Source: Prado023 sp963774745
Lineage (GTDB): Bacteria > Actinomycetota > Actinomycetes > S36-B12 > CAIYMF01
NCBI GenBank assembly: GCA_963774745.1
Contig: CAVZGE010000003.1
Coordinates: forward strand, 62,001 to 126,000
Direction: 5' to 3'
Length of the DNA: 64,000 bases
Translations under genes and position numbers: made by a program
Notes under the pieces: generated by a model
What the model was told of the DNA's origin: nothing
The model's input: the letters and a program-made list of their open reading frames with translations, nothing else
Database searches by the model: none
Part shown: piece after piece, positions 51,084 through 59,233 of the stretch
Layout: the number at the start of each line of letters is the position of its first letter
How positions within the stretch are numbered: position 1 is the stretch's first letter

Positions 51084-52805
51084 CTAGCGGACCAGCCCCA
51101 GCACCGGATCGCGAAGGTCCACCTCGAAGGCGTCGCGGCGCGAGGCCGCTCCCCTCAGGGGGAGGGCCAGGGGCGGCCCCTCGTGGTTGACCAGGCGCAC
51201 GCCGGGCGAGAAGAGCCAGCGGGCCAGGATCTGGGTCTCCTCCGGCAGCGCTGCCGTGGTGGGCCGTAGGGGTGCGGCCACCTCCTCGGCGGCAGCCAGG
51301 ATCGCGGCGAGCGGACCGGTGGGGTCGGTGCCGGCGGGGATGACTCCGGCCGCGGCCAGCCTGCCGTGACGGATGACGTGGACCTCCCAACCGCGGTCGT
51401 CGGTCGGGCGGGCGGCGACGACCTGCTGTGTCCGGCCCAGGATGTCGCTGGTGGTGGCGGTGTCGACGCCGCGCAGGAGGGCGCTGAGCCGGTCGCGCCA
51501 GGCGGCCGCCTCCTCGTAGCGCTCCTGTGCGGCCAGGACGTCCATGCGGGCGCTGAGGGCCGCCACGACCTCGGCCGGGTCGCTGCCCAGGGCAACGCGG
51601 GCACGCTCGACGAGGGCGGCGTACTCCTGCGTCGTGACGCCCCCGACGCACGGGGCCGGGCACCGGCCCAGATCGGCCAGGACACAGGCCGACGCCTTCG
51701 GCCGACTCGTCAGCGTCTGGGAGCACGTGCGCAGCGGGAGGGCCTCCGCCAGGGCCTCCGCGGCGGCCTCGGCCGTCCGGCGGCTCGTGAACGGGCCGAT
51801 GTAGCGCGCCCCACGGGCGACATCGTCGCGGACCTTGCCGACCACGCTGACCCGGGGGAATCGCTCGACGGTGAGCTTGAGCCATACGGCGTTCTGCGGT
51901 CGGGTGGATCGACGGTTGTATCGAGGGGCACGAGCGGCGATCGTGCGCAGCTCGCGCACCTGGGCCTCCAGCGGGGTGGCGCAGGGCACGGCCACCACCT
52001 TGGTGGCCAGCCCGACCATCTCGGTCATCCGGCGGCGCTGCTCGGCGGCGGTGAAGTAGCTCAGCACCCGCCGGCGGATCGAGCGGGAGGTGCCCACGTA
52101 CAGCGCCGCGCCCTGGGCGTCCTCGAAGACGTAGACCCCCGGCCCGTCGGGAAGGCCGTCGGCCAGGCCGCGCTTGCGCCGGCGGGCATCGGGCACCCGG
52201 CTGCTGTACCCCTGCAGCTCGGTGAGGCTGTGGACGCCGAGGTTGCCGACGCGCTCCATCAGGCCGTGCAGGACGTCGACGGTTGCCTGGGCATCGGCCA
52301 GGGCGCGGTGGTTGGGGGTCACCTCGGTGCGGAAGTGCCGGGCGAGGGTGCCCAGCTTGCAGTTGGGCACCTCGTCGCGGGTCAGGACATGGCGGGCCAG
52401 GCGGGCGGTGTCCACGACCGGCGGGTCGGGCCAGGGCATGTCCATGCGGGCGCAGGCGCCCTTGAGGAAGCTCACGTCATAGGGGGCGTTGTGAGCCACC
52501 AGCACCGCACCCCGGGCGAACTCCAGGAACGCCGGCAGGGCCGCGGACAGCGGGGGAGCGCCACGGAGCATGTCGTCGGTGATGCCGGTCAGGGCGCGGA
52601 TGAACGGCGGCAGCGGTCGGCCGAGGTGCACGAGGGTCTGGAACTGCCCGACCACCTCGCCGCCGCGCACCTTGACGGCGCCGATCTCGGTGATCCCCGC
52701 ACCGTCGGGGCTGCCCCCGTCGGTCTCCAGGTCGACCACGACGAACGTGACCTGGTTCAGCGCAGGGCCGAGGTCGTCGAAGGTCAACTGGGTGGTCGGA
52801 CTCAT
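51084..52805 (-). CDS. DEDDh exonuclease / GIY-YIG (UvrC-Cho-like) fusion protein
   Basis: 573 residues. Residues 15-185 are a DnaQ-like exonuclease (VVVDLETDGGS with the Asp-x-Glu, HNAPYDVSFL, HRALADAQATVDV). Residues 215-300 form a GIY-YIG nuclease as in UvrC (DGPGVYVFEDAQGAALYVGT). The rest includes a UvrC-like Cys region (CSQTL, CVLADLGRCPAPC) and a UVR-like helix. It matches mycobacterial Rv2191 in type and place. Likely DNA repair. ATG 52805 is used because the reading frame upstream is not conserved-looking. Confidence 0.92.
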   Translation of the reverse strand: MSPTTQLTFDDLGPALNQVTFVVVDLETDGGSPDGAGITEIGAVKVRGGEVVGQFQTLVHLGRPLPPFIRALTGITDDMLRGAPPLSAALPAFLEFARGAVLVAHNAPYDVSFLKGACARMDMPWPDPPVVDTARLARHVLTRDEVPNCKLGTLARHFRTEVTPNHRALADAQATVDVLHGLMERVGNLGVHSLTELQGYSSRVPDARRRKRGLADGLPDGPGVYVFEDAQGAALYVGTSRSIRRRVLSYFTAAEQRRRMTEMVGLATKVVAVPCATPLEAQVRELRTIAARAPRYNRRSTRPQNAVWLKLTVERFPRVSVVGKVRDDVARGARYIGPFTSRRTAEAAAEALAEALPLRTCSQTLTSRPKASACVLADLGRCPAPCVGGVTTQEYAALVERARVALGSDPAEVVAALSARMDVLAAQERYEEAAAWRDRLSALLRGVDTATTSDILGRTQQVVAARPTDDRGWEVHVIRHGRLAAAGVIPAGTDPTGPLAAILAAAEEVAAPLRPTTAALPEETQILARWLFSPGVRLVNHEGPPLALPLRGAASRRDAFEVDLRDPVLGLVR

Positions 52806-52811
52806 GGCCCC

Positions 52812-52834
52812 ACGGTAGGTGTGGGGTCCGACAT
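52812..52834 (-). promoter_or_regulatory. Possible PafBC-type promoter of the exonuclease gene
   Basis: Minus strand ATGTCGGAC, 8 bases, TACCGT; the -10 fits, and 6 of 9 bases match TTGTCRGTG including the TGTCGG core. It ends seven bases before the ATG. Confidence 0.35.
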
Positions 52835-52860
52835 CGACGTGAGTCCCACGCCGGGGCGGG

Positions 52861-52866
52861 TAGGCT
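52861..52866 (+). promoter_or_regulatory. -10 element for the zinc-ribbon/glycosyltransferase operon
   Basis: TAGGCT, 58 bases before the start at 52925; fits TANNNT. Confidence 0.35.
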
Positions 52867-52924
52867 TTCAAGTCCTCACCCCGGCGCGCGAGCTGGCCGT
52901 CGGGCAGACCCAGGAGCCGATCGC

Positions 52925-53161
52925 ATGCCCGACCTCACTGTCCCGGATCCCGCCAGTCGCTGGCGCTGCGCCCAGTGCGGGAACCTGACCCGCTTCGACG
53001 TCGTGCGCCAGGCGCGCACCCGGGAGTTCTGGCACCTCGACCTCGCGGGAGAGCCGACGGTGGAGTCCGTCGAGGTCCTCAGCGACGCGGTGGAGTCGGT
53101 GAGCTGCCGCTGGTGCGGCAGCGGTGCGGCGATCGAGGTCGTGGCCCGGCCCGACAGCTGA
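52925..53161 (+). CDS. Small zinc-ribbon protein
   Basis: 78 residues with two Cys pairs, WRCAQCGNLTRF and VSCRWCGSG, spaced as a zinc ribbon around a beta stretch (REFWHLDL). Similar short proteins occur at this place in other actinobacteria, from memory; role unknown. Its stop overlaps the next start codon (TGATG), so it is coupled to the glycosyltransferase gene. Confidence 0.8.
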   Translation: MPDLTVPDPASRWRCAQCGNLTRFDVVRQARTREFWHLDLAGEPTVESVEVLSDAVESVSCRWCGSGAAIEVVARPDS

Positions 53162-54534
53162 TGCCCGCCCGCGCAGACGGCACTCGCGCGCTGGTCCTCG
53201 CGGTCTCCTGGCTCGCGTACTTCTCGGCGCTCCAGTGGAGCGTGGTGCGGTTCAAGGTGCCCATCGTGGTCGTGCTGACGGCCTCGGCCGCGGCGCTCGC
53301 GGTGTGGCAGTGGCGTCGGGCCCGGGTGGTCCTGACGCCCCCGGCGGTGGCCGTGATGCTCGCGGGCAGCGCCCTGGCGACGCTGCTCGTGCCCCTGTTC
53401 TCCTACCTGGACGGCACGGGGCTGGCGGTGGCCAGGGCGGTGCTGGTGGTCGTCCCGGTCGTGGTCGCCGGACTGCTGTGGTCGGGACGTGAGGGGCCGG
53501 CGCGCCCGGCCCTGGTCGTGGCCCTGCTCGGGTTCCTCGTGGTGAGCGTGGTGGCGATCCGCACCGATCCGGCACCGCGGATCGACGTCTGGGTCACCCT
53601 CCAGCAGGCCAGCGACGCGCTGCGGCGTGGGGTGAGCTTCTACGAGGTCACGTGGTCCGGCTCGCCGGGCGTCGACGATGCGTTCACCTACCTGCCGTGG
53701 ACGGCTGTGCTCCTGGCTCCCGGTCGATGGCTGGCCGGGGACGTCCGCTGGGCCCTGGTGGTCTGGACCCTCGTCGCGGCCGTGGGCATCTGGGCACTGG
53801 CCGCCCGATCACGGGGTGCGCCGGGCCCCCGCTGGCGGGCGACCGCCGTCATCGCCCTGGTCCTGTTCGCCCCCGGCACCCTGACCCAGGTGGACCAGTC
53901 CTGGACCGAGCCGCTCCTGCTGGCCGGGGTCGTGTGGTGGGCCGTGCTGGTCGACCGGGACCGGGCATGGTGGGCGGTGGTGCCGCTGGCCCTGGCGTGC
54001 GCCAGCAAGCAGCACCTGGCGCTCCTGCTGCCCGTCCTGCTCGTCTGGCGACCCTTCGGGGTGCGGCGGGCGCTGGCCACGGGGGCGCTGACCGGCCTGC
54101 TCATCGCGCCCTGGTTCCTCGCCGGACCGCAGGACTTCCTGCACGACACCGTGACCCTGCTCGTGTCGTTCCACGCGATCCTGTTCGCCAACACCCTCTA
54201 CCTGCTGGCGCTCAACGTGTTCGGGGTGACGCTTCCGTTCTGGCTCACCGGACTGGTCGTCCTGGGCGCGCTCGGCGCGGTGGTCGCGGTCGTCCACCGG
54301 CGCCAGCCGGGCCTGGCGGAGCTGCTGCGCTGGCTGGCCCTGCTGCTGCTGGTGGCCAACCTCGTGAACAAGCAGGCCTTCTACAACCAGTTCTGGCTGA
54401 CAGGTGCCCTGGTGGTCGTCTCGCTGGCTCTGTCAGACCCCTCCCGTAGCGTCCTGGGCAGGACACCGGGGGGTGAGGGAGGGCTTCATGATCATCGATT
54501 GCGACGGGTGCCAGATGCGGGATCTGGCCTGTGA
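53161..54534 (+). CDS. Polytopic membrane glycosyltransferase (GT-C, GT87/GT39-like)
   Basis: 457 residues with about eleven membrane helices. An acidic loop after the first helices (DPAPRIDVWVTLQQASDAL) and YEVTWSGSPGVDDAFTYLPW suit the extracytoplasmic active site of polyprenyl-phosphomannose-using GT-C enzymes. The ACASKQHLALLLPVLL region recalls mannosyltransferases. A role in mannolipid or cell-wall glycan synthesis is inferred from the nearby pimB' and second GT-C gene. The 3' end overlaps the next small gene by 47 bases in another frame. Confidence 0.75.
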   Translation: MPARADGTRALVLAVSWLAYFSALQWSVVRFKVPIVVVLTASAAALAVWQWRRARVVLTPPAVAVMLAGSALATLLVPLFSYLDGTGLAVARAVLVVVPVVVAGLLWSGREGPARPALVVALLGFLVVSVVAIRTDPAPRIDVWVTLQQASDALRRGVSFYEVTWSGSPGVDDAFTYLPWTAVLLAPGRWLAGDVRWALVVWTLVAAVGIWALAARSRGAPGPRWRATAVIALVLFAPGTLTQVDQSWTEPLLLAGVVWWAVLVDRDRAWWAVVPLALACASKQHLALLLPVLLVWRPFGVRRALATGALTGLLIAPWFLAGPQDFLHDTVTLLVSFHAILFANTLYLLALNVFGVTLPFWLTGLVVLGALGAVVAVVHRRQPGLAELLRWLALLLLVANLVNKQAFYNQFWLTGALVVVSLALSDPSRSVLGRTPGGEGGLHDHRLRRVPDAGSGL

Positions 54535-54700
54535 CGACTGCGTGGTGACGTTCCTGCTCGGCCCACCGGGTGGCCTGGGCTCGGCCGAGCAGAGCGCTCT
54601 GGCCGTGCTCGCCGATGGGGGGCTGGTGCCACCGCTGCGGATGGTCCCGGGAGGGTCGGCCGGGGAGCGGGACCCGGTTCGGGGCGTTGCGTCGGCCTGA
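54488..54700 (+). CDS. Conserved small Cys-rich actinobacterial protein
   Basis: 70 residues starting MIIDCDGCQMRDLACDDCVVTFLLG, with four Cys in 18 residues that could bind metal, then a short Pro/Gly tail. From memory the MIIDC-x2-C-x5-6-CDDCVVT pattern is common in actinobacteria upstream of glycosyltransferase and peptidase genes; function unknown. It starts inside the preceding gene, which is unusual but supported by the strong motif. Confidence 0.78.
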   Translation: MIIDCDGCQMRDLACDDCVVTFLLGPPGGLGSAEQSALAVLADGGLVPPLRMVPGGSAGERDPVRGVASA

Positions 54701-54739
54701 GTCCGGGCGTGGTGGGGGTGCATGGGTCAAGATGTGCCC

Positions 54740-55915
54740 ATGCGAGTGCTCTGCGTGACCAACGACTTCCCCCCGAGGGCTGGGGGGATCCAGGCCTTCG
54801 TCCACGGGGTGCTGGTGCGCCAGCCCGAGGGGTCGGTCGTGGTCTACGCACCGAAGTGGAAGGGCGACGCCCAGTTCGATGCCGAGCAGCCCTTCCCCGT
54901 GGTCCGGCACCCGACATCGCTGATGGTCCCGGAGCCGACGGTGCTGCGCCGCGCCCGGGAGATAGCACGGGCCGAGGGGTGCGACCGCGTGGTCTTCGGT
55001 GCTGCGGCGCCCCTGGGCCTGCTCGCACCCCGGCTGGCCTCCGCGGGGGTGCACACCAGCGTGGGCATCACCCACGGGCATGAGGCGGCGTGGGCCCAGA
55101 CCCCGGGGGCGCGCCACGCGCTGCGCCGGATCGGGGAGGGCCTGGACCGGGTCACGTACCTCGGTGCCTACACGCGCGGGAAGATCTCGGCCGCGCTGAC
55201 TCCCGCGGCGGCCAGCCGAATGCGTCAACTCGTTCCCGGGGTCGACTCCGACACCTTCCATCCCGGGTTGCGCACGGGCGCCGGACGGGAGATCCGCGAA
55301 CGCCATGGCCTGGCCGATCGACCGGTCGTCGTGTGCGTGTCCCGGCTGATGCCGCGCAAGGGCCAGGACTCGCTCATCCGGGCCCTTCCGCGCATCCGGC
55401 GGACCTCGGGCCAGGACGTCGCCCTCCTGATCGTCGGCGGCGGGCCCTACCGCAAGGAGCTCACCGCGCTCGTCGCCGAGCTGGGGCTCGAGGCGCACGT
55501 GGTCATCACCGGCGGGGTGCCGTGGTCCGAGCTGCCCGCCCACTACGCGGCCGGCGACGTGTTCGCGATGCCCAGCAGGACCCGGCAGCGGGGCTGGGAT
55601 GTCGAGGGTCTCGGCATCGTCTACCTCGAGGGCTCTGCGACCGGGCTGCCGGTGGTGTCAGGCGACTCCGGCGGTGCACCGGACGCCGTGCTCGAGGGCG
55701 AGACCGGCTTCGTGGTGGGGGGTCGCGACTCCGATGCCCTGGTCGCGCGCGTCAGCCAGCTGCTGACCGACCCGGAGCTGGCCGCTGCGATGGGGGCGGC
55801 CGGGCGTCAGTGGGTCGAGTCGTCGTGGGGCTGGGAGAACTCCGCCGCGCGGTTGCGCCGCATGCTCGCCGGCGGGGACCCGGACGCGGGACCGGAGGCC
55901 GGACCCAGCGCCTGA
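54740..55915 (+). CDS. pimB: GT4 mannosyltransferase, PimB'-like
   Basis: 391 residues, GT-B fold. N-terminal MRVLCVTNDFPPRAGGIQAF and GITHGHEAAWAQTPG, middle VCVSRLMPRKGQDSLI, C-terminal nucleotide-binding MPSRTRQRGWDVEGLGIVYL with the E-x7-E-like motif (VEGLGIVYLEGSATG). PimB' adds the second mannose to phosphatidylinositol monomannoside using GDP-mannose. Similarity and the Rv2188c-like location support this. An ATG six codons upstream is an alternative start. The 3' end overlaps the opposite GT gene by 109 bases. Confidence 0.85.
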   Translation: MRVLCVTNDFPPRAGGIQAFVHGVLVRQPEGSVVVYAPKWKGDAQFDAEQPFPVVRHPTSLMVPEPTVLRRAREIARAEGCDRVVFGAAAPLGLLAPRLASAGVHTSVGITHGHEAAWAQTPGARHALRRIGEGLDRVTYLGAYTRGKISAALTPAAASRMRQLVPGVDSDTFHPGLRTGAGREIRERHGLADRPVVVCVSRLMPRKGQDSLIRALPRIRRTSGQDVALLIVGGGPYRKELTALVAELGLEAHVVITGGVPWSELPAHYAAGDVFAMPSRTRQRGWDVEGLGIVYLEGSATGLPVVSGDSGGAPDAVLEGETGFVVGGRDSDALVARVSQLLTDPELAAAMGAAGRQWVESSWGWENSAARLRRMLAGGDPDAGPEAGPSA

Positions 55916-57072
55916 CCTGCTGGGCTCCCGGGCCACAGCAGCACGCGCAGGGCGAGAACGGTGGCCGCCAGGGTGAGCCCCACGCGCACACCCTGGACCG
56001 CCACGGCCAACGGGTTGCCGTCCAGCAGCGCGGAGTAGAGCCACGGGTAGACCAGGTGCGTGGCCACCCCGGCCGCGATCAGCAGCACCGTGGTCCGCCG
56101 CATCCGGCTGGCCGGGTCACCGAGGGTCACGGCGGCCAGGGCGAGCAGCCAGATGAAGTACTGGCCGGAGAAGACGCGACTGGTGGCCACGGTGAACAGC
56201 ACCGTGGCCAGCGCGACGTCGGCCCCGGGCACGTGGTCCAGGGCACCGCGCAGGCGTTGCACGGCGACGACCGCGAGCAGGATCAGGGTGAGGACCACGA
56301 CGCCGCGGGCGACCATGTCCACGCCGGAGGCATCGATCTCATGCGCGCCGTACCGGTACACGACCTCGACCGGGGCGCCGAACAGTCGGGCCACCAGGAA
56401 CGGCCACGCGGACAGCGACTCGATCTGCAGCCCGCGATCCCGCTGCCCGCTCAGGAACGACATCGGGTCGGCCGTCGCGGCCACCAGGACCGCCGCGATG
56501 ACCGCCGAGGTCGCCAGCGCCCCGGCGACCCCACGGGGCAGGTCCCGGCGGGGCAGGGACGCCAGGACGAGCACGGGCCAGACCTTCAACCACGCACCGA
56601 TCGCCGCCAGGCCGCCGCTGGCCAGCGGTCGGGAGGCCGTCAGGACACCTGCGACGGCGAAGGCCGTCGGGACCACGTCGAAGCGGGCGAGCAGCAGGGG
56701 GCCCACGACCAGTGGCAGCAGGGCCCAGAGCCGGGTCCCGGCGGTGCGTGCGGTCTGTCGCGCCTGGTGGGTGAGCATGGCCATGATCGCCGCATCGAAA
56801 CCCAGGAACAGGGTCACGAAGCCCAGCCGCTCCCCGGGCAGCCAGGCCCCGAGCACGAACACCGGACCCGCCAGCGGTGGGTACTGCCACATCGGGTCGG
56901 TCGGGAACCGCCCGTGGCGCAGGGATCCAGCCACCCACTCGGCGTAGATGGTCAGGTCGTTGACGAGCTCCGGCCAGGGGATGAGCCCGACGATGATCGC
57001 GACCAGTGCAAGGCGAAGGGCGACCCAGATGGCCCAGTCGGTCCGTGCCCGTCGCGGGGGAGTGTGCAGCAT
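55807..57072 (-). CDS. GT87-like membrane mannosyltransferase
   Basis: 421 residues, about ten membrane helices. The acidic site after helix 1 (LVNDLTIYAEW) and the MWQYPPLAGPVFVLG stretch are typical of GT87 enzymes such as mycobacterial alpha-1,2-mannosyltransferase Rv2181, whose gene lies in the same region there. It would use polyprenyl-phosphomannose outside the membrane. The last 36 codons overlap pimB on the opposite strand. It starts one base after the regulator gene. Confidence 0.82.
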   Translation of the reverse strand: MLHTPPRRARTDWAIWVALRLALVAIIVGLIPWPELVNDLTIYAEWVAGSLRHGRFPTDPMWQYPPLAGPVFVLGAWLPGERLGFVTLFLGFDAAIMAMLTHQARQTARTAGTRLWALLPLVVGPLLLARFDVVPTAFAVAGVLTASRPLASGGLAAIGAWLKVWPVLVLASLPRRDLPRGVAGALATSAVIAAVLVAATADPMSFLSGQRDRGLQIESLSAWPFLVARLFGAPVEVVYRYGAHEIDASGVDMVARGVVVLTLILLAVVAVQRLRGALDHVPGADVALATVLFTVATSRVFSGQYFIWLLALAAVTLGDPASRMRRTTVLLIAAGVATHLVYPWLYSALLDGNPLAVAVQGVRVGLTLAATVLALRVLLWPGSPAGQALGPASGPASGSPPASMRRNRAAEFSQPHDDSTH

Positions 57073-57073
57073 G

Positions 57074-57715
57074 TCAGGCCCGCAGCATCCCGAGTCGCTC
57101 GGCGGCCAGGACCGCCTGGCTGCGCGAGGTGACCCCGAGCTTGCGGTAGATGCCGGACAGGTGCGAGCGCGTCGTGGCCTCCGAGACGTACAGCCGGGCC
57201 GAGATGCCCCGGACGCTGAGCCCCTCAGCCGCCAGGCCCAGCACCTCCGACTCCCGGGGCGTCAGGCGCGGGCCACCGCGGGCCTGACGGCGCGGGGCCA
57301 GGACGTCGTCGGCCACGAATGCGCTGGGGGCAGCGGCGGCGCGCACGGCCGTGGTCACGAAGCGCTCGGGAGCGGCGGTCTTGGGCAGGTAGGCCGAGGC
57401 TCCCAGGTCCAGCGCGGTGAGCATGGACTCATGGCTGGACGTCTCACTGAGCGCGACGACGGCCATGGCGGGCCAGCGGTCCCGGGCGATCGCCACCACG
57501 TGCCCACGCTCACTGCCCGGCAGGTCGAGGCTGACCACCAGGACGTCGGCGTGGTGCTCGGCGACCGTGCGCAGGGCGGACTCGGCATCCTCCGCCTGCA
57601 TCACGTGCGCACCGGCTGAGGTGAGCACGTCGGCCAGTCCGTGGCGCACGAGGTGGTGGGAGTCGGCGACGACCACGCGCAGGCCGTGGGCGGACCCGTG
57701 ATCCTGGCTGGCCAC
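57074..57715 (-). CDS. Atypical NarL/LuxR-type response regulator
   Basis: 213 residues from a GTG with GGAGGGGG upstream. Residues 10-125 form a receiver domain, but the phosphorylation Asp is replaced by Ser (VLVVSLDLPG where xxxxD-x3-P is normal) and the acidic pair is reduced to one Asp (VVVADSHHLVRHGL); the Lys in SAYLPKTA remains. Residues 145-210 are the LuxR helix-turn-helix (LTPRESEVLGLAAEGLSVRG, RSHLSGIYRKLGV). It probably works without phosphorylation. No kinase nearby. One base separates it from the GT87 gene, which it may coexpress with or control. Confidence 0.9.
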   Translation of the reverse strand: MASQDHGSAHGLRVVVADSHHLVRHGLADVLTSAGAHVMQAEDAESALRTVAEHHADVLVVSLDLPGSERGHVVAIARDRWPAMAVVALSETSSHESMLTALDLGASAYLPKTAAPERFVTTAVRAAAAPSAFVADDVLAPRRQARGGPRLTPRESEVLGLAAEGLSVRGISARLYVSEATTRSHLSGIYRKLGVTSRSQAVLAAERLGMLRA

Positions 57716-57786
57716 GTCCGACCCCCTCCCGATGGCACCTGCGGTCACGCTACAGCGCCGGTGGGGCGCGCAGGCAGCAAACCGGC

Positions 57787-57792
57787 TAGCCT
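57787..57792 (+). promoter_or_regulatory. -10 of a leaderless promoter for the SRPBCC gene
   Basis: TAGCCT ends eight bases before the GTG at 57801, so transcription should begin at or next to the start codon. Confidence 0.5.
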
Positions 57793-57800
57793 GTGCGCTC

Positions 57801-58232
57801 GTGGCCGAGTTGACGCACTCCAGCATCGTGATCGCGGCTGATCCCGCCGACATCATGGACATCATCGCCGACGTCGAGGCCTATGGGGAGTGGATCCCGG
57901 GCATCGACAAGGTCACGGCGCACGGCGTCGATGATGCCGGCCGTCCCGCGGAGGCGACCTTCACCGGCAATCTCGGACTGATCAAGGACACGTACTCCGT
58001 GGCCTACGACTGGTCCGAGACCGAGGTCTCCTGGCACCTGACCAAGGGCGAGATGCTCCACGACCTGCATGGCACCTACACGTGCACGGATCTGGGCGAC
58101 GGGACCACCGCGGTCGACTACTCCCTGGCCGTCGAGCTGGCCGTGCCCGTGGTCGGGATGCTGCGCCGCCGTGGGGAGAAGATGATCATCGACTCGGCGC
58201 TCAAGGGCCTCAAGCGGCGGGCGGAGGCCTGA
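57801..58232 (+). CDS. SRPBCC (START/Bet v1-like) lipid- or ligand-binding protein
   Basis: 143 residues, GTG start. The SRPBCC fold is seen from SSIVIAADPADIMDIIADVEAYGEWIPG through the last amphipathic helix (KMIIDSALKGLKRRAEA). It corresponds in kind and position to mycobacterial Rv2185c. A role in moving or sensing a polyketide or lipid near the mannolipid genes is inference. Followed without gap by the next gene. Confidence 0.9.
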   Translation: MAELTHSSIVIAADPADIMDIIADVEAYGEWIPGIDKVTAHGVDDAGRPAEATFTGNLGLIKDTYSVAYDWSETEVSWHLTKGEMLHDLHGTYTCTDLGDGTTAVDYSLAVELAVPVVGMLRRRGEKMIIDSALKGLKRRAEA

Positions 58233-58592
58233 ATGGCGCCGGCCGAGGGGTCGACGTTCTGGGATGCGGTGCGTTCCTGGGCCGATGAGGCCGGCCTCCT
58301 GCTGCCCTCCGACCAGCAGGACCCGCCGCGGCCGACGGTGCCGCAGGCGGTGTGTGACTCCTGCCCGATCTGCCAGGCCGCGGCCACGCTCGAGCAGGTG
58401 AATCCCCAGGTGCTCGTCGACCTGACCGAGGTGGCCCGCAGCGTGGTCACGGGCCTCGGGTCGGCCCTGGCCTCAGCGGCCGAGCAGCGGACCTTCGGCG
58501 GCGGCACGCCCGACCCGGCCGAGGGCCTCGCGGAATCCGACGACGACGATCCGCACGCAAGCACCGACGACGACCGATCCGGCCCCGGCTGA
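58233..58592 (+). CDS. Uncharacterised protein with a CxxCPxC motif
   Basis: 119 residues beginning right after the SRPBCC stop. It contains AVCDSCPICQAAATLEQVNP (three Cys, possible metal site), a helix with LVDLTEVARSVVTGLGSAL, and an acidic tail (ESDDDDPHASTDDD). Actinobacteria often have such a short protein between these genes; function unknown. Confidence 0.75.
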   Translation: MAPAEGSTFWDAVRSWADEAGLLLPSDQQDPPRPTVPQAVCDSCPICQAAATLEQVNPQVLVDLTEVARSVVTGLGSALASAAEQRTFGGGTPDPAEGLAESDDDDPHASTDDDRSGPG

Positions 58593-58610
58593 TCGCGGAT
58601 CCGGTGCCCC

Positions 58611-59063
58611 CTACAGCCGGGCGCCGTCGTCCCATCCGTCGCCGTGCGAGTCGGGCAGGTGCCAGACGAGGGTGGCGAAGCCGGCAAGCGCGGCCAGGCC
58701 CGCGCCCAGGGTGACGACTCCGGGGGCATCCCATCCGGTCAGTGCCGCCAGCACCAGCACCGTCGGCCCACCGAGGGCACCGGCCCAGGCCAGGCGCTTG
58801 ACGGGCGTGCCCACCGGGATCTCTGGCGGCACGGGTGGGGTGAAGTGGCCCTCGTCCTCCCAGTTGTCCACGAACGCGTCCGGGGCCGGCTCGCGGCGCC
58901 GCAGCGGCTCGAAGAGGGCGGCAAGTCCCTGGTCGGGACCGGCGGCGCCCGCGGCAGCCTCGGCCTCGGTGGGAGCGGGCGTTCCCGTGCCGCTGTCCGA
59001 CCCGGTCAGGTCCTCGACGATCTGCGCCCAGGCTGCGTCGAAGTCGTCCTGGTCCTCAGGCAC
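58611..59063 (-). CDS. Membrane protein with acidic N-terminus, unknown
   Basis: 150 residues from a GTG at 59063 (VPEDQDDFDAAWAQIVEDLT). Acidic soluble half, then DEGHFTPPVPPEIPVGTPV and two membrane helices (LGGPTVLVLAALTGW and GAGLAALAGFATLVWHL). Related short proteins with an EDHFxPPxPPPLP-like stretch and two helices are frequent in actinobacteria at this position. The frame is open further upstream, but that part does not look coding. Confidence 0.75.
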   Translation of the reverse strand: MPEDQDDFDAAWAQIVEDLTGSDSGTGTPAPTEAEAAAGAAGPDQGLAALFEPLRRREPAPDAFVDNWEDEGHFTPPVPPEIPVGTPVKRLAWAGALGGPTVLVLAALTGWDAPGVVTLGAGLAALAGFATLVWHLPDSHGDGWDDGARL

Positions 59064-59178
59064 GGCGCACCTGGCCCAGGGGCGCAGCGAGGGTGGCCGG
59101 CATTCGATCCTCCCGTGCGGGTGGTCCAGGACGAGGGCACAATCGTCGCACATCCGCGGGCGACGCGGACGTCTCGCG

Positions 59179-59208
59179 TTGCCGCCTGCGGCGGGCGTCC
59201 CATACCGT
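59179..59208 (+). promoter_or_regulatory. Promoter of the acyltransferase gene
   Basis: TTGCCG (59179-59184), 18 bases, TACCGT (59203-59208), with a short leader to the ATG at 59234. Confidence 0.5.
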
Positions 59209-59233
59209 GTCCCTTGCCGAGGGAGGACCACCG

